From Aurelia coerulea (Eukaryota > Cnidaria > Scyphozoa > Semaeostomeae > Ulmaridae), in the NCBI GenBank assembly GCA_039566865.1, contig CM076948.1, positions 12,907,001 through 12,971,000 on the forward strand: a stretch of DNA of 64,000 nucleotides. Direction: 5' to 3'. This document shows positions 24,095 through 35,029 of this stretch, piece after piece. The notes beneath the pieces were generated by a model that did no database searches, had not been told where the DNA came from, and worked only from the letters and a program-made list of their open reading frames with translations. The translations under genes were made by a program, and so were the position numbers. Numbering within the stretch: the stretch's first letter is position 1; each line of letters begins with the position of its first letter.

Positions 24095-24187
24095 TGCACG
24101 TATTTTTTATAAGAAACTCAGAATTTAGGCCAGTACTGACAGTTTCTTAAAATTATCATATTTTGAGTACTCAGAGTTTCTTCAAGA
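24095..24187. repeat. dispersed 90-bp hairpin repeat, copy 2
   Basis: The segment matches 15878-15967 (ataagaaactcagaattta … agtttcttaaaattatcat). It sits in the intron of the P transposase gene, just outside the nested 1516-bp element. Confidence 0.65.
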
Positions 24188-24222
24188 TTGTATCATCGAA
24201 ATTGGCTTTTTTGAACGAAAAT

Positions 24223-25738
24223 CACAGGAAGCCCTTAATCAAGAAACTGTTTCAAAATATTTTATTCAAAAGAAAATACCTTCCCTTTCGTCACCATAGC
24301 GTGTGTTGTTTTCTTACGCCTTTCCAGTTTGTTATTTGTGAAATAAATATAGCACTTTGTCTCCTTGTGCTCTCTCGAAAAGTGCTGTATTTACAGTGCT
24401 TCCACTTGGAAGGAAATTTCCTTCCAGAAGGAAATTTGAGGAATAAAAAGGAAAAAAGAAGGAAATGAAAATTTGGAGGAAATTGGAAGGAAATTTGACT
24501 ATAAAGTGAGAAATTTGAAGGAAATCTGGAAGAGACGCTTTTTAGCTCAAAATAATTGGTTTCTCGTGTTGATAATCTTCAGATAACAGTGTAAAATATC
24601 ACCACAGTGCAGTGGCTGCAGATTCCTACTATTGTTCAGGACCGTCGAGAGGGGGGGTTGGAGGGGGTAAGAGGTCCGGGGCCCGGGCCTCGAAGGGGCC
24701 CGTAAAAATATCGTTCGACAAAAATTAGTTATTGCTGTAAAATCTCCTTACAGCAACTTTTATGGCAATCTAGCTACCGTCCTTAAAACATAGACATAGA
24801 AAATTATTTTCTTATGTGGCTATGTTTAAAAGTTTTTGTGTCCGTACCTTTTACGAGGTGACTTTGGCAAAGTGACCTTGTAAGAGCGAATCTCTTCATT
24901 GTTTACCGTAAATACCGCTTCTTTGATAACTTTTTCATGGAATATCTAAACAATTTTTTCTAAAGTAGATTTCTCAAAAAGGGCGTTTCCCTCATTCTCC
25001 GAGAGTCTGAAGGGCGTGGTCCCAGAAAATTTTCTAGGGGCCTTCGGCCCCCAAGCCCCCCCTTGAGGCCCGATCCTAAGGATCGGTCCAGGGCCCGAGC
25101 TGGCTCTCGACGGCCCTGCTATTGTTACTCATGCTTAGGCCTTTTTAGCCTTCATGACTGGATTGGAGAGTGTAGACTCGACTGGTTTATAGAAATCGAA
25201 TTGAGTTGAAAGGAAATTTTGCCCCACTGAATTTTTAAATTTCCATTCAATTCAATTCCATCTTAGATAGGAAGACGGCCTTTGTGTTGGAATACGCAGA
25301 AATCTTTTGCGTTTCTTCCCTAAGACTACAGTTCTTTTGTTAAAAAAAAAATCCGTAAAAAGTCGCCAAAAGTCCCATTTAAAAAAATGTTGTGCGCCTT
25401 TTCGGAAGAGTGGTAGAACCCTCGGACTTACGAAAAGACGTTCTTTGATGTTTCTGGTCTCAGTTTTTCTATTTGAACATTACATTTCTGTATAATACGT
25501 GGAAGGAAATTGGAAAGAAATACTTTGGTATCTGGAAGGAAATCTGAGGAAAAAGAAGGAAAAAAAGAGGATATCCTGTTTTGGAAAAGTGGAAGCACTG
25601 TGTATTTATTTCACAAATAACAAACTGGAAGGCCTAAGAAAACAACACACGCTATGGTGACGAAAGGGAAGGTATTTTCTTTTGAATAAAATATTGTTGA
25701 AACATTTTCTTAATTAACTGTAATGTGGGCTTCCTGTG
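24223..25738. mobile_element. 1516-bp non-autonomous element in the P transposase intron, 7-bp TSD
   Basis: The termini are cacaggaagccc and its inverse, and the arms of about 150-190 bp include accttccctttcgtcaccat and aacaaactggaaggc. The 7-bp flanks cgaaaat are identical (24216-24222 and 25739-25745). The interior is rich in ggaaattt-type short repeats (24405-24540) and contains a nested hAT MITE. CA…TG termini and 7-bp TSD match the P element that hosts it, though the terminal sequence differs. Confidence 0.85.
24637..25118. mobile_element. 482-bp hAT-type MITE with 8-bp TSD
   Basis: The ends are caggaccgtcgagag and, inverted, cagggccgtcgagag. The 8-bp flanks ctattgtt are exact (24629-24636 and 25119-25126). 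CAGG-type termini and 8-bp duplication define the hAT pattern. The interior has gggg/cccc-rich blocks and no transposase. Confidence 0.9.
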
Positions 25739-26106
25739 CGAAAATGGGATAAAATTACATTGTTAAATCAGCACAACTTACGTGTTAATTCGATATCTTC
25801 AGTCTTGTAATGATTTTCGCAGAAATATATGTTACCCCTCTGTCTGTATTTGATTCTTTAAATCAGCGTTGACTACACGGTACTTTGAGACGATGTCCAA
25901 AACTTCCTTCCTCCATCTTCCATAAAATTCTCCAGTTCTCGTTGTAATTTTGAACAAAGAAATTCCAGCGTATTTTCCAGATATGTTTGATTTATTAGTA
26001 AAACAGTCTTTCACGACACAATTAACCATTTCGACACCATATTCTGCATTTTTCTCAACGATGATATGTCGAAGCTGCAAGAGAGCGGAAGCTGGCTGCA
26101 ACTTGG

Positions 26107-26131
26107 CTTGGACGTTCTTTGGTCACGTGAC
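26107..26131 (-). repeat. subterminal inverted repeat of the P element, right copy
   Basis: This is the inverse of 21538-21562 with one mismatch, upstream of the transposase start codon (26029). It contains the palindrome ggtcacgtgacc and could act both as transposase site and promoter element. Confidence 0.7.
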
Positions 26132-26223
26132 CCAACATTTCGAGAACAAAAAGATATGTCGCAATCGCTATTGTTTGGGGAACGCTTCCAAACCAGTCAA
26201 ATTTCTATTAACTATGGTCAGAC

Positions 26224-27552
26224 TTATACCTCTGTAATTTTTTTCGTCAGTTTTACAGCCTTTTTTGTGAAGCGATATAATGATACTTTTTGTCCATAAG
26301 TTGGGGAAAATACCGTTGTCAAGTAAACTATTAAGAAGATTTAAGAAAATCTCTGGATACATATTTACAGTGTATAATATCATTTCGTTCAAGACTTGAT
26401 CTAAACCTGAAGCTTTGGCCCTTTTTATTTTCTTTGTTGCTATCAACAGTTCTTCCTTTGTAATCTCCTTGCTCATGATTACATGCTCCTCATCATCCTT
26501 CTTAATTTCGAAATCTGTTAATTCCGGGTTGAACAGTAATTTTTCAAACATATTTGTCCATTTGGAGGGTGTTATTGTTGGAACATAGTCAGTTTTTGCT
26601 TTTTTCTCGAGCAACTCTAGCAGTTGCCAAAATCTTTTGGGGTCATTATTTGTGTCCTGCATTTTACTTGTGACGTCATTTTTAAACATAAGCATTTTTT
26701 TCTTTACGAGTTTTTTGAAGGTTTTCTTTTCAGAGTGAAGATCCACTCTAGTTTGCGAAACCTTAGGTTCTCGTAATGCTAGCTTACCAAGTTTACAGAG
26801 TTCAGCTCTTTTATCCGTACATTCTTTATCAAACCAGATCTTATGTTTTTTGGCCAAGCTATTTTAACGTTTCTTCTTTGTTTTGATTCCTGCGTTTTGA
26901 GAAATGTTAATCAATATATTAGAAAGTTGATTTACAGATGAAATGCAGTCATCCTTGGAGCTATTTTGTGAGATTTTGTTGCTGATCGTGATTAAGCAAT
27001 TTAGAGTTTCAGCTTTTTCTAGTTCTCTCGTAAATGATGTGTTTGCTTCTTGATCCCATTTATATTTTCCAGGCAAGCTTTAAAGTTTTGTTTTATCTTG
27101 TTCTAAAGATGAATTTAATATTTCCAATGAAAACGTCAACGCACAGTGGTCTGAAAGGGATGGTTTCAGTGGTTGAATCTCCAAGTTGTTAATCATATCA
27201 AAAGTGTGTTTAGGGGCAAGTAGATAATCCACTACACTGGTACTATTCCATTGAAAACATGTTGATTTACCAAAAATATCCCCTAGTTTCCTCCCGTTTA
27301 CTATGAACATGTCTTGTGAAATGCAAAAATCAATGATGTCTCTTCCTCTACATGTTTCAACATTATCTTCAGATTTTCTCAAGGGCACAACGTGTGAATT
27401 GGTATTGCAATCAGTTGTGTCATTTGCCCTATCAAAGTACTTACTATAGTTAACTGTATCTTGTAGATTACCTGTTCTGGCATTGAAATCACCTACAAGT
27501 AGTATATCCACTTTGAGTTTATAACGATTTACGATGAATGTGATTGATCAAT
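26224..27552 (-). pseudogene. family F ORF2, endonuclease and RT N-terminal piece
   Basis: One reading frame runs from 27552 to the P element insertion with only two in-frame stops (27082-27080 and 26866-26864). It includes DILLVGDFNARTG, WNSTSVVDYLLAP and PSLSDHCALTFS of the APE endonuclease, then a linker, then RT start motifs KRAKASGLDQVLNEMI and GCKTDEKNYRGISLT. The first half of the endonuclease is missing upstream of 27552. Confidence 0.85.
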
Positions 27553-28288
27553 CAATTCACAAAGAAAGTTTGGCGAACAGCTCGGATTTTGATTAGACAA
27601 AAAATGCCGCTAGCGGCTCTACGGTGCTACAGCCTGTTTGCGCAATGTTGTATTGAAGAGCGCGTCAATATGCCACGATCACGCGGTAATCGTCCTTCAT
27701 GGTCGACAAGTCTGCAAGCAAGTATTGCGTGAAAAAGCAATCATTTTCGCCACTGCATCAAACATTTCTTCGTATGTTCTTTGCTTCAAGCATATTTCGT
27801 TGAAGGATGGTCGCAAAGACTTTATGCTTGATGGAAAAGGGAAATTTAAGGTGAACGCCGCTTTGCAACAATTAATTGTTTGAAGATGGTCGACTGATCT
27901 TCGTCGGGCCTAGGCCCACGGCAAAGTATATTTGTGGAGAATGTCTCAGACTTCTGCAGCGCATCCAGTCTGCACGTCAAAAGCAGAAAGTTTTGAAGGA
28001 TCAAGCATCCAACATTTACTAGCAGGCTCTTTTACAGCGAAAAAATCAACTTTTGAAAAATGCAATAACAAGCCATCACATCAGGGCCTCCGAAGAAACC
28101 AGAAAAGTGGGGCGGGACTTGATACAAAAAAATTACCACAGCATACAGCACAACATGACGATCTGCCTTTCAGAACTGCGTAATTTGCAAGAAAGTGGGG
28201 GAAGGCATGGCCCGGGTTTTTTATTTGAAGACTGATGATTCTCTTGCATTTTGGCACAAAATTTGATAAACTACCATCATTAGAAGCA
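27553..28288 (+). pseudogene. decayed coding remnant of unknown family
   Basis: Overlapping plus-strand frames read as one protein-like sequence if frameshifts are allowed. First is VCKQVLREKAIIFAT … SLKDGRKDFMLDGKGKF (27690-27880), then FEDGRLIFVGPRPT and YICGECLRLLQRIQ (27885-27970), one stop, then ASEETRKVGRDLIQKNY to a stop at 28235. The CxxC motif and Lys/Gln-rich helices look like real protein, but I do not recognise the family. It lies between two LINE insertions. Confidence 0.4.
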
Positions 28289-28299
28289 ACCTAGGCCTA

Positions 28300-30229
28300 G
28301 CTTTTTTACTGTAACCCTCCCCTTGATGTTCGTTCTGTGTATCTTGACATCTCTAAGGCATTTGATAGGGTATAGCACGATGGTCTAATTTACAAATTAA
28401 AGCGGCGTGGTGTCTCTGGACAACTTCTATTTTTAATCCAAAGTTTTCTCAAGGATCGAAAGCAGAGGACTGTGCTGAATGGGCAGAGTTCTAATTGGGG
28501 AGATATTTCCGCAGGTGTGCCCCAGGGCTCTATTCTAGGTCCTTTGTTTTTCCTTGTGTATATAAATGACCTAGCTGTAGGCTTGAAGTGCAATGTTAAG
28601 TTATTTGCTGATGATACATCATTTTTTACAGTAGTAGTAGATTCCAATACAGCTGCAAATGACATGAACTTGAACTTGATAAGTCGGTGGGCTCACGCTT
28701 GGAGAATGTCCTTTAACCCTGATCCGCAGAAACAAGCTGTTGAATTAACATTTTCAAGGAAAAAGATTGAAATTGATCATCCAGTGATTCTTTTTAACAA
28801 CGTACCTGTCAAGAAAGTAAATGAACATAAACATTTAGGAATTATCCTGGATTCAAAGCTGTCTTTCTCAGCTCATATCAAATCAGCGATCTCTAAAATG
28901 AGAAATGGCATTGGTTTGCTAAAATATCTCTCCAAATACTTGCCAAGGCATACCCTAAATGAATTATATAAGCTCTATGTTCGACCCCACCTAGACTATG
29001 TTGATGCCATTTACCATATTCCTGCCAAAGTATGTGAATTCAGTCAACATATTATTATACCAAATTTAATGGAAAAGCTAGTGTCCGTACAGAATTCTGC
29101 TGCCTTAGCTGTGTCAGGTACATGGAGGGGAACATCTCGAGAGAAGCTGTACGCAGAGCTTGGTTGGGAGTCACTGAGTTCCCGAAGATGGAGTAGACGC
29201 CTTACCTTGTTCTACAAGTTTATAAATAATCTTAGTTTGAATATACAGTTGATCCAATTCCCACTCTTCATCAGTCGCAGTACCGTCTCCGCGGACAGGA
29301 TGTCGTTGGGCGATTAAAGGCAAGGACAGAAAAATTCAAGTCTTCCTTCTATCCAAACTGTTTATGCGAATGGAATAAGCTTGAGCCTGAATTGAGACTT
29401 GCACCTTCTATTGCTGTTTTTAAGAAAAAGCTCTTATCAATAATCCGCCCCCCTGGAAAATCCCCCTGGAAATTCACGATCCCATAGGATTATCCTACCT
29501 CTCACAACGCAGGGTTGGTCTCAGCAAGTTAAATCTCCATAAATTCAAGCATAGTTTCAGAGATACCATCAACCCAATGTGCCCAACAAGCGATAGCATT
29601 GAAGACACGGATCACTTTTTGTTGCTCTGCCCTTCTTTTGATGTTCAACGACAAAATCTCGCTGGAATTGTTGAATTATTACGACCATATGTACAAATCA
29701 CCAATCTTTCAAATCATTCTTTGACGCAGCTTTTATTGTATGGTGATGAAGACCTTTCTAATGAGTTGAACAGAAATGTACTCGAATTAACTTTACGCTT
29801 CATCCACGAAACTGGTCGGTTTGATTAAGATCTATTGAGAATTCAGCTATGCACTAAACAATCACCAAGTCCCGTATCGTTAGTGTTTCTTTTCCTTGTA
29901 AATTCTGTTTCACATCAGATGGTCAGGCATCTTACTTACCTAAGTCTACACCAAATGAGTTGCACTCGTTGCATCAACAACTTTATCGCAACACTGACCT
30001 GACATCTGGAGTGAAACTGAATCTAGTATAGTATCCTTTAATTTGTAAATGTTCGTAGTGTGACTGTGTACGGTTTAACGTTTCGTGTTTTTAGATATTG
30101 GCCATGGGGTAGTCATTGTCTTTCGCTCCCCATGGTATCGTACCTGTAGTGTCGTATAGTAATTAGAATTAGGTATAGTAGAATTTAAAGTATCTTGTAA
30201 AATTTAATATTTGAATAAAATAAAATAAA
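28300..30229 (+). mobile_element. family B LINE, 5'-truncated, with 11-bp TSD
   Basis: The perfect 11-bp flanks acctaggccta (28289-28299 and 30230-30240) delimit the insertion. It starts in the RT (VRSVYLDISKAFDRV), then continues through SAGVPQGSILGPLFF, KLFADDTSFF, KHLGIILDSKLSF and RTGTSREKLYAEL-like sequence to 29317. It shifts frame twice and ends with NPMCPTSDSIEDTDHFLLLC and a stop at 29828. The 3' UTR ends in repeated aataaa. The intact FADD box but broken frame make it a recent, dead copy. Confidence 0.92.
28472..29828 (+). pseudogene. family B ORF2 RT fragment, frameshifted
   Basis: The longest open part (28472-29317) covers the RT palm and thumb with FADD. The next part (EWNKLEPELRLAPSIAVFKKK, about 29360-29430) is in another frame, and the last part (29577-29828) in a third. 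The RT would copy the element RNA into DNA at a nicked target. Comparison with 18801-20549 shows the same order, so the breaks are private to each copy. Confidence 0.85.
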
Positions 30230-30240
30230 ACCTAGGCCTA

Positions 30241-31464
30241 CATTTTCTTGGCTAAAAAATGAGTCACAACCACATTTGGTCCAAGGCTTTTTGATATAAT
30301 GCATCTTGCAACGTCCTGCATTGTACCAAGCGGCTGATTACATCATGTACTTGATTTTCTTTCATGAGCAATAATAATGTTCAATGTTCAATTTATGTTC
30401 AAACCTCTTGAAAATTGTATTCATTTGTGTCTATTGATTTTGAGAAAATGTTGAAAAAGCTCAAAATGCCACAAGCACAACAAAAGAAACCTAATTTCTT
30501 TCTTGAAGTGTACTGGGCTCTGCTCTATAACAAAACCATATTTGGTAATGTTCTGCTTCTGACATTTGTGATAAAGAGCTTTAAAAGGATGCATCATTGC
30601 CACCTCTCAAAGGACTGATCTTGCAACACTTGCACAATCTTGAAAGGAGCATGGCTTGAAGGAGCTTGAATTGAGTATATTAACCCAATTAGAGCTTAAT
30701 CAAGCTTTGCAATAATCCTATTCTAGAATTATTCTCAAACAGACAACAAATCAAGCTTGTTTGATTTTGCCTTCAGTTCAAGCTTTAAAACAAAAACAGC
30801 AACAAAGATTTGTGTTCCCAAAGGAAAATCCAGCATCATTTGCTTGAACTGGAAATGGGCTTGAATGGTGACTGTTTTCAGTATGATAATAATCTCATTT
30901 TTGATTCTTGTCAGTCTCAAGAGAGTTCCAATTAATTTTCAGAGCATGTTTCCCTGAGCCATTTGTGAGGGTGCATGCTCCAAGCTAGTGCAAGTGGTGC
31001 AAAACTCTTACTTGAATCAAGCTCTCAAACATGCTCAAACCATACTCAAAACAAGTTGGTATCAGGCTTGAAGCATGCAACAAACACTCAATATTTGCAA
31101 AGTGATTGCCCAAGAAGGATGCCTAAATAATATAGAGTGGAAAGATAGAACACAACAATTCAGAGATAAATTCTGTCAATTCTAGTTCAGAAGACCTAAG
31201 CACTTACAGAAATGAAAAGTTTTGTATATTCACTTGAATGTCACTGAATTGATTGCAAATTAAATTTAAAATATCTCTGTTGTTAGAAATCATAATGCAG
31301 AACCTGAAAATATATTATAACAACTAATACTACAAGGGGTATTTAATACAATTTAATTTATTCCATTATTTTAGAATATCAGAAATTTTACTTTACCACC
31401 AACATGCTAAGCGCCTGATCCTCTGTTCTGCCAACTGTGGGTGGGTATTGGAAAAACACTTAGT
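30241..31464. other. unassigned sequence with scattered caagctt-like motifs
   Basis: No gene is supported. From about 30640 to 31090 the motif gcttgaa or its complement ttcaagc recurs irregularly (more than ten times), which may be the remains of a short tandem repeat. Confidence 0.3.
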
Positions 31465-31468
31465 TTAA

Positions 31469-32736
31469 CCCTATCCAGACTGGGGGGGGCTCATTCAGCC
31501 CCCCCCCCACCTACTTAACTGAGCACTGCTCCAAATTGGTTCAACGAACCAGGAAATGATTTTTTGACTTTTAGTTTCTATCCTTTTGAAGTGTGAATTT
31601 GTGTGAAATTTTGAAAAAAAAATTTAGGGGGCCGGGGGGTGGCTGTTTTTTTCAGAGTGGTCGGGGCCAACTTTTAGGTAAGCTGCTTATGGATGTAATT
31701 CCAGATCACCTCATAGTCCTTTGATAATATCCTTTTTCATTTGTGAACTTATAATCTGTAAGGTATCTTTAATTTTTTCCAAGAACAATAGAACAATTAT
31801 GTGTCACGTGACCTCATCAATGACGTCATCTTTAAGAAAATGGCAAAAATTAGTTTGCGGACTTTCTGCAAGGATATTTCGACCCCAAATGTTTTACAGC
31901 GGCAATAAATAGATTAAAACTGATCAACAGGGTTGTTTCCACCTAAGCTGTGTAATTTTGTTTGAATTTTGTGCATCATTGGCCGCAAACGGTACAAGAT
32001 TCCCCGGGGGTATCCTCACATAGTACTACTAACGGTCAGTTTTCATGCATATCTTGAGAATCTGTTTTACAGTGAGACTTTTTTGACTTGAAAGTGTTTA
32101 GTTTGTCAAGATATTATCAAAATTTCACCAAATAACTATCCTCAGCCCCCTTTTTCCCCCTTCCTTCTTCCTTCCAACTCATTTGCTTACTACTGGGAAA
32201 AAATGCTGATGTCAGCATTTTTTGCAATAATCAAAACAAAAGTTTCAAAAGGAAAAACGAAGTATGCAACGATCACTTATCATCGAAGTAGTTTTCATTG
32301 TAAACTATGGAGAAATTCTCTAATATGGCTGCATTTGTCATTTTTCAGAAAAACAAGATTTTTAATCTCTTTGTCCGCCATCTTGAATTTGCGAAAATCA
32401 AATTTTTCACTTTATAAGTATATTTTCACCTTCTAACAATGCTTTGATAGGCATAATTTGGTTTCATGAATCATTCTTAGAAAATTATAAAGATTTAAAA
32501 AAAAGTTGTTTTTTTTCATTTTTTTCGTGGACACGTGCCAGTTGGTCTTTAATAATTATGACGTCATATCTATTTTTAGAAATTTTTTTATTAGAAATGA
32601 TAGATCATAAGTACGGCTACCTGCATGGTGAGTTTCGTCTTCGTAAGTGAAGGAATGGCGATTTTAGAGAGGGGGGGCTGAATGAGCCCCCCCCCCCCAG
32701 TCCTCTAGTAGCTCAAAAAGCCCAGTCTGGATAGGG
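31469..32736. mobile_element. 1268-bp piggyBac-like non-autonomous element, TTAA target
   Basis: The termini are ccctatccagactgggg and the inverse, followed inside by inverted gctcattcagcccccc blocks. TTAA flanks both ends (31465-31468 and 32737-32740). The CCCT start and TTAA target match piggyBac. The interior carries no transposase, only AT-rich sequence. Confidence 0.85.
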
Positions 32737-32740
32737 TTAA

Positions 32741-33294
32741 GAAACTTTTTAAATGTTGTATGAATGTGAATTGCTACACCAAGTAAGAAACTGCCAAGAA
32801 ATGTTCAGTACTTAAATTCAATAAATTTAAGAAACATTCCATGCTGGGACAAGTTATTGTTTTTTCAATAATATGCACGGATTGAGCTGCTGGAATTGCA
32901 ATTAATCTATATTGTTTTGTCCTGAACTTATACTACAGCAGTTGCATAAAATTTCTTCATTCTCAAATTGCCGAAATCGATAAATGTAAAAGATTTGAAC
33001 ATCTTCATAAAAAGTTATCAAAAAGTTATCTTCTTTGATCCACTCTATTAAACTTCACTCTTCTCACCCAGCCTAGTTTTCCTGACATGCAGATATCTCT
33101 CCAAAGAGCTAATGAAGCTGAGCCTTAGAAACTCATTTAAAACTTTGGTAGCCAAAAGTGTCCTAAATTCAAGGAACTGCCTACCAGCCCCAGCCTTTTT
33201 AGTTTAAATATTTTGAAATATATGAAAATTCTTAGACAGCTGCTGCATTGTCTCTCCTCTACTTTAAAGGGTTAAAATCTCGTACATACTAAAG
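32741..33294. other. unassigned sequence
   Basis: I see no gene, repeat or paired inverted repeat here. Confidence 0.4.
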
Positions 33295-33525
33295 TAAGGA
33301 ATGACCCACAATGACCTGCAACGATCCACAATGACCCACAACGATGCACAATGACCCACAATGACCTACACAACGACCCACAACGACCTGCAACAACCCA
33401 CAAAGATCCACAATGACCCACAATGACCTACACAATGACCCACAACGACCAACAACGATCCACAACAACCCACAATGAACCACACAACGGACCAGAATGA
33501 CCCACAATGACCTACCATGATCAAA
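33295..33525. repeat. degenerate minisatellite of about 10 bp (acccacaatg/acgacccaca)
   Basis: Units such as aatgacccac, aacgatccac and aatgacctac repeat more than 20 times. The minus-strand frame across it (33289-33507) reads a W/V/C-rich repeat and is an artefact of the array. Confidence 0.9.
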
Positions 33526-33529
33526 TAAA

Positions 33530-35029
33530 AAAGGTTGATTTCTTTCTACTCTCGAGTACCAAATAAACGGGGAGGGGTGAGAATAATCAGGGGCTTAAAA
33601 TGATTCCAGTTAATAAAAGTCGGGGGCTTTGAACGACCGGGGGAGGGGGAGGAATTGGAAAAATTGAAAATAGTGTTTTCTTAGTAAACACATATCTTTT
33701 TCATATGTATTCACAAATTATGTTCACTATCATTCAATTTTTCAAGAATTAATTAAAGGGGGTTTGGAATAAAGCAGGGGGTTTGGGAAATTTTTTAAAA
33801 ATTGATAAGCAGAGGGGACGAAGATAAGGCTCAAATCCTTACTGGTTGTCAGAGCATGCGGAAATCATCCAATTTCATGCTTGTCAGCCAATGAGATCAC
33901 CGCTTTCTAGCCCCTGGAGACAAAATCGGTCGTTTGAGGTAAATTTTCTAGTACCCTCACTAAAACTGAAATGGATGCTAAAATACTTCAGTTATTTGCA
34001 ATTTTTTTTAATAAATCAGTTGTGGGGATGTCCGTCCAGAGTTGTTTACATGTTTAGGTACACAGCTTGTTTGGGGCCGGAGCAGCGTTCATTTTCCGGT
34101 CGAAGAATATTGACCTTCGTTGAAATATCTATAGAAATCGCTACAAATGAGATATACAGATAAGAATTTCAGCGATTACGCATACTGACCTGAGCAATAA
34201 CCGAAACTCTTTCACTGCTATCATATCTCAAAATTGGAGGCAATTTCTAACGATTTCTGGTAGAGACATCATTTGGGCCTAAGCTTGTCCTCGCTTAAAA
34301 CTCATTCCATTGCACTTAAAAAGTAATGGTAAAGTTCTTGAGCTAGATAATGCGCTTACCCATGACTCAGACACCAGTTTGACTTCGTTTGCCTTCTTTA
34401 ATTTGCCAAATTTTTGTAAGAAACAACCAGTTGTGGGCAAATTGCAAAAACTTTCCTCGGTCCATATTTTTCTCTACACAGATTCTCCGCTTCAAACAAG
34501 ATTCTTCCCTCAGAAGAAAACTCTTCTGAAGGCGCCCTCAGACCGTCGCAATTTACATTAGTGACTCAGATGTCTGAATCTAGCCTTGGGGCAGGTCAGG
34601 GTCTCAAAGAGTAAGCGTAAGAATGTTGCAACATTGCCAATCTCGTCAGAAACTTGACGACTATGCTTGATATAAGGGGGCGCCATTTCGCTGCCGGCCC
34701 CACCGGACGATAAAAGCCAGGCCGCCACTGTAGATCTCAAGAAACATATCTGCAGCAGTGTTGGGACCACAGTGGCAATTCATGAGTTTAAAAGATGAGA
34801 AACAAATTAAGAAGCTTTCTAGTACTAAAATGCGAAAATTTGCTTGTTGAATTATGAAACGTTTAGTGCTATGGCCAGATCCAAGTTTCTTATAAAGAAA
34901 AAACATATAAAATGTTAGTTGTAGTTTATTTACGTTCTTATTCAATCCCTTGCATGTTACATACAGTTCAATTTGGAAACCATAAAACTGGGTATGTTTT
35001 TCTCCAAATCCTTAAAAGTGGCTAAATGT
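33530..35029. other. unassigned sequence
   Basis: Low-complexity G-rich stretches occur at 33570-33820. No credible coding region or element borders are visible in the rest. Confidence 0.35.

Larger units (their letters stand above)
22243..26029 (-). pseudogene. P-superfamily (THAP) transposase, C-terminus missing, frameshift in exon 1
   Basis: Exon 1 (26029-25782) starts MVNCVVKDCF and ends at donor gtaagt. It holds a C2CH THAP domain: two Cys (C-x4-C), a conserved W in GRWRKEV, and CENHY (CENH at 25821-25810). A 1-nt frameshift near 25830 separates the last part. Exon 2 (23631-22243) begins after …ctcttcag and joins in phase, giving KGRKTLRPGAIPTKN, the usual segment after a THAP domain. 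Next come a coiled-coil (LLEEKIKEMDKEIAK) and the RNase H-like start, CLSFDEMKIS (near 22465-22490) and FPLAYFAT. The second half of the catalytic domain is absent, so the protein is not functional. Confidence 0.85.
21452..26216. mobile_element. P-superfamily DNA transposon, 4765 bp, with 7-bp TSD
   Basis: The terminal inverted repeats are 29 bp and identical by eye: catagttaatagaaatttga at 21452 and its inverse ending at 26216. The flanks gtcagac (21445-21451 and 26217-26223) are exact, and removing the element restores the family F RT frame. A 25-bp subterminal inverted repeat built on gtcacgtgaccaaagaac lies about 85 bp from each end (21538-21562 and 26107-26131, one mismatch). Drosophila P also has internal repeats about 130 bp from its ends. 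The element holds a THAP-domain transposase gene (-), a convergent C2H2 gene (+), and a nested 1516-bp element. The transposase C-terminus is missing. Confidence 0.88.
17785..27552 (-). mobile_element. family F non-LTR retrotransposon, split by two later insertions
   Basis: A single minus-strand LINE runs from endonuclease (27552) to its 3' end (about 17785, with repeated aatctgaaa). The insertions at 18801-20549 (family B LINE) and 21452-26216 (P element) separate its three pieces. Both joints become continuous RT sequence once the insertion and one target-site copy are removed (…YRGISLT|S… and …LLYGVDVWG|…). The copy is 5'-truncated within the endonuclease. The RT has an FWADD box and the C-terminus has a CxxC/H knuckle. 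It belongs to a different clade from families A to E; I cannot name the clade with certainty. Confidence 0.85.

Noticed and set aside
33289..33507. 72-aa W/V/C-rich ORF
   Set aside because: It is the translation of a 10-bp minisatellite.
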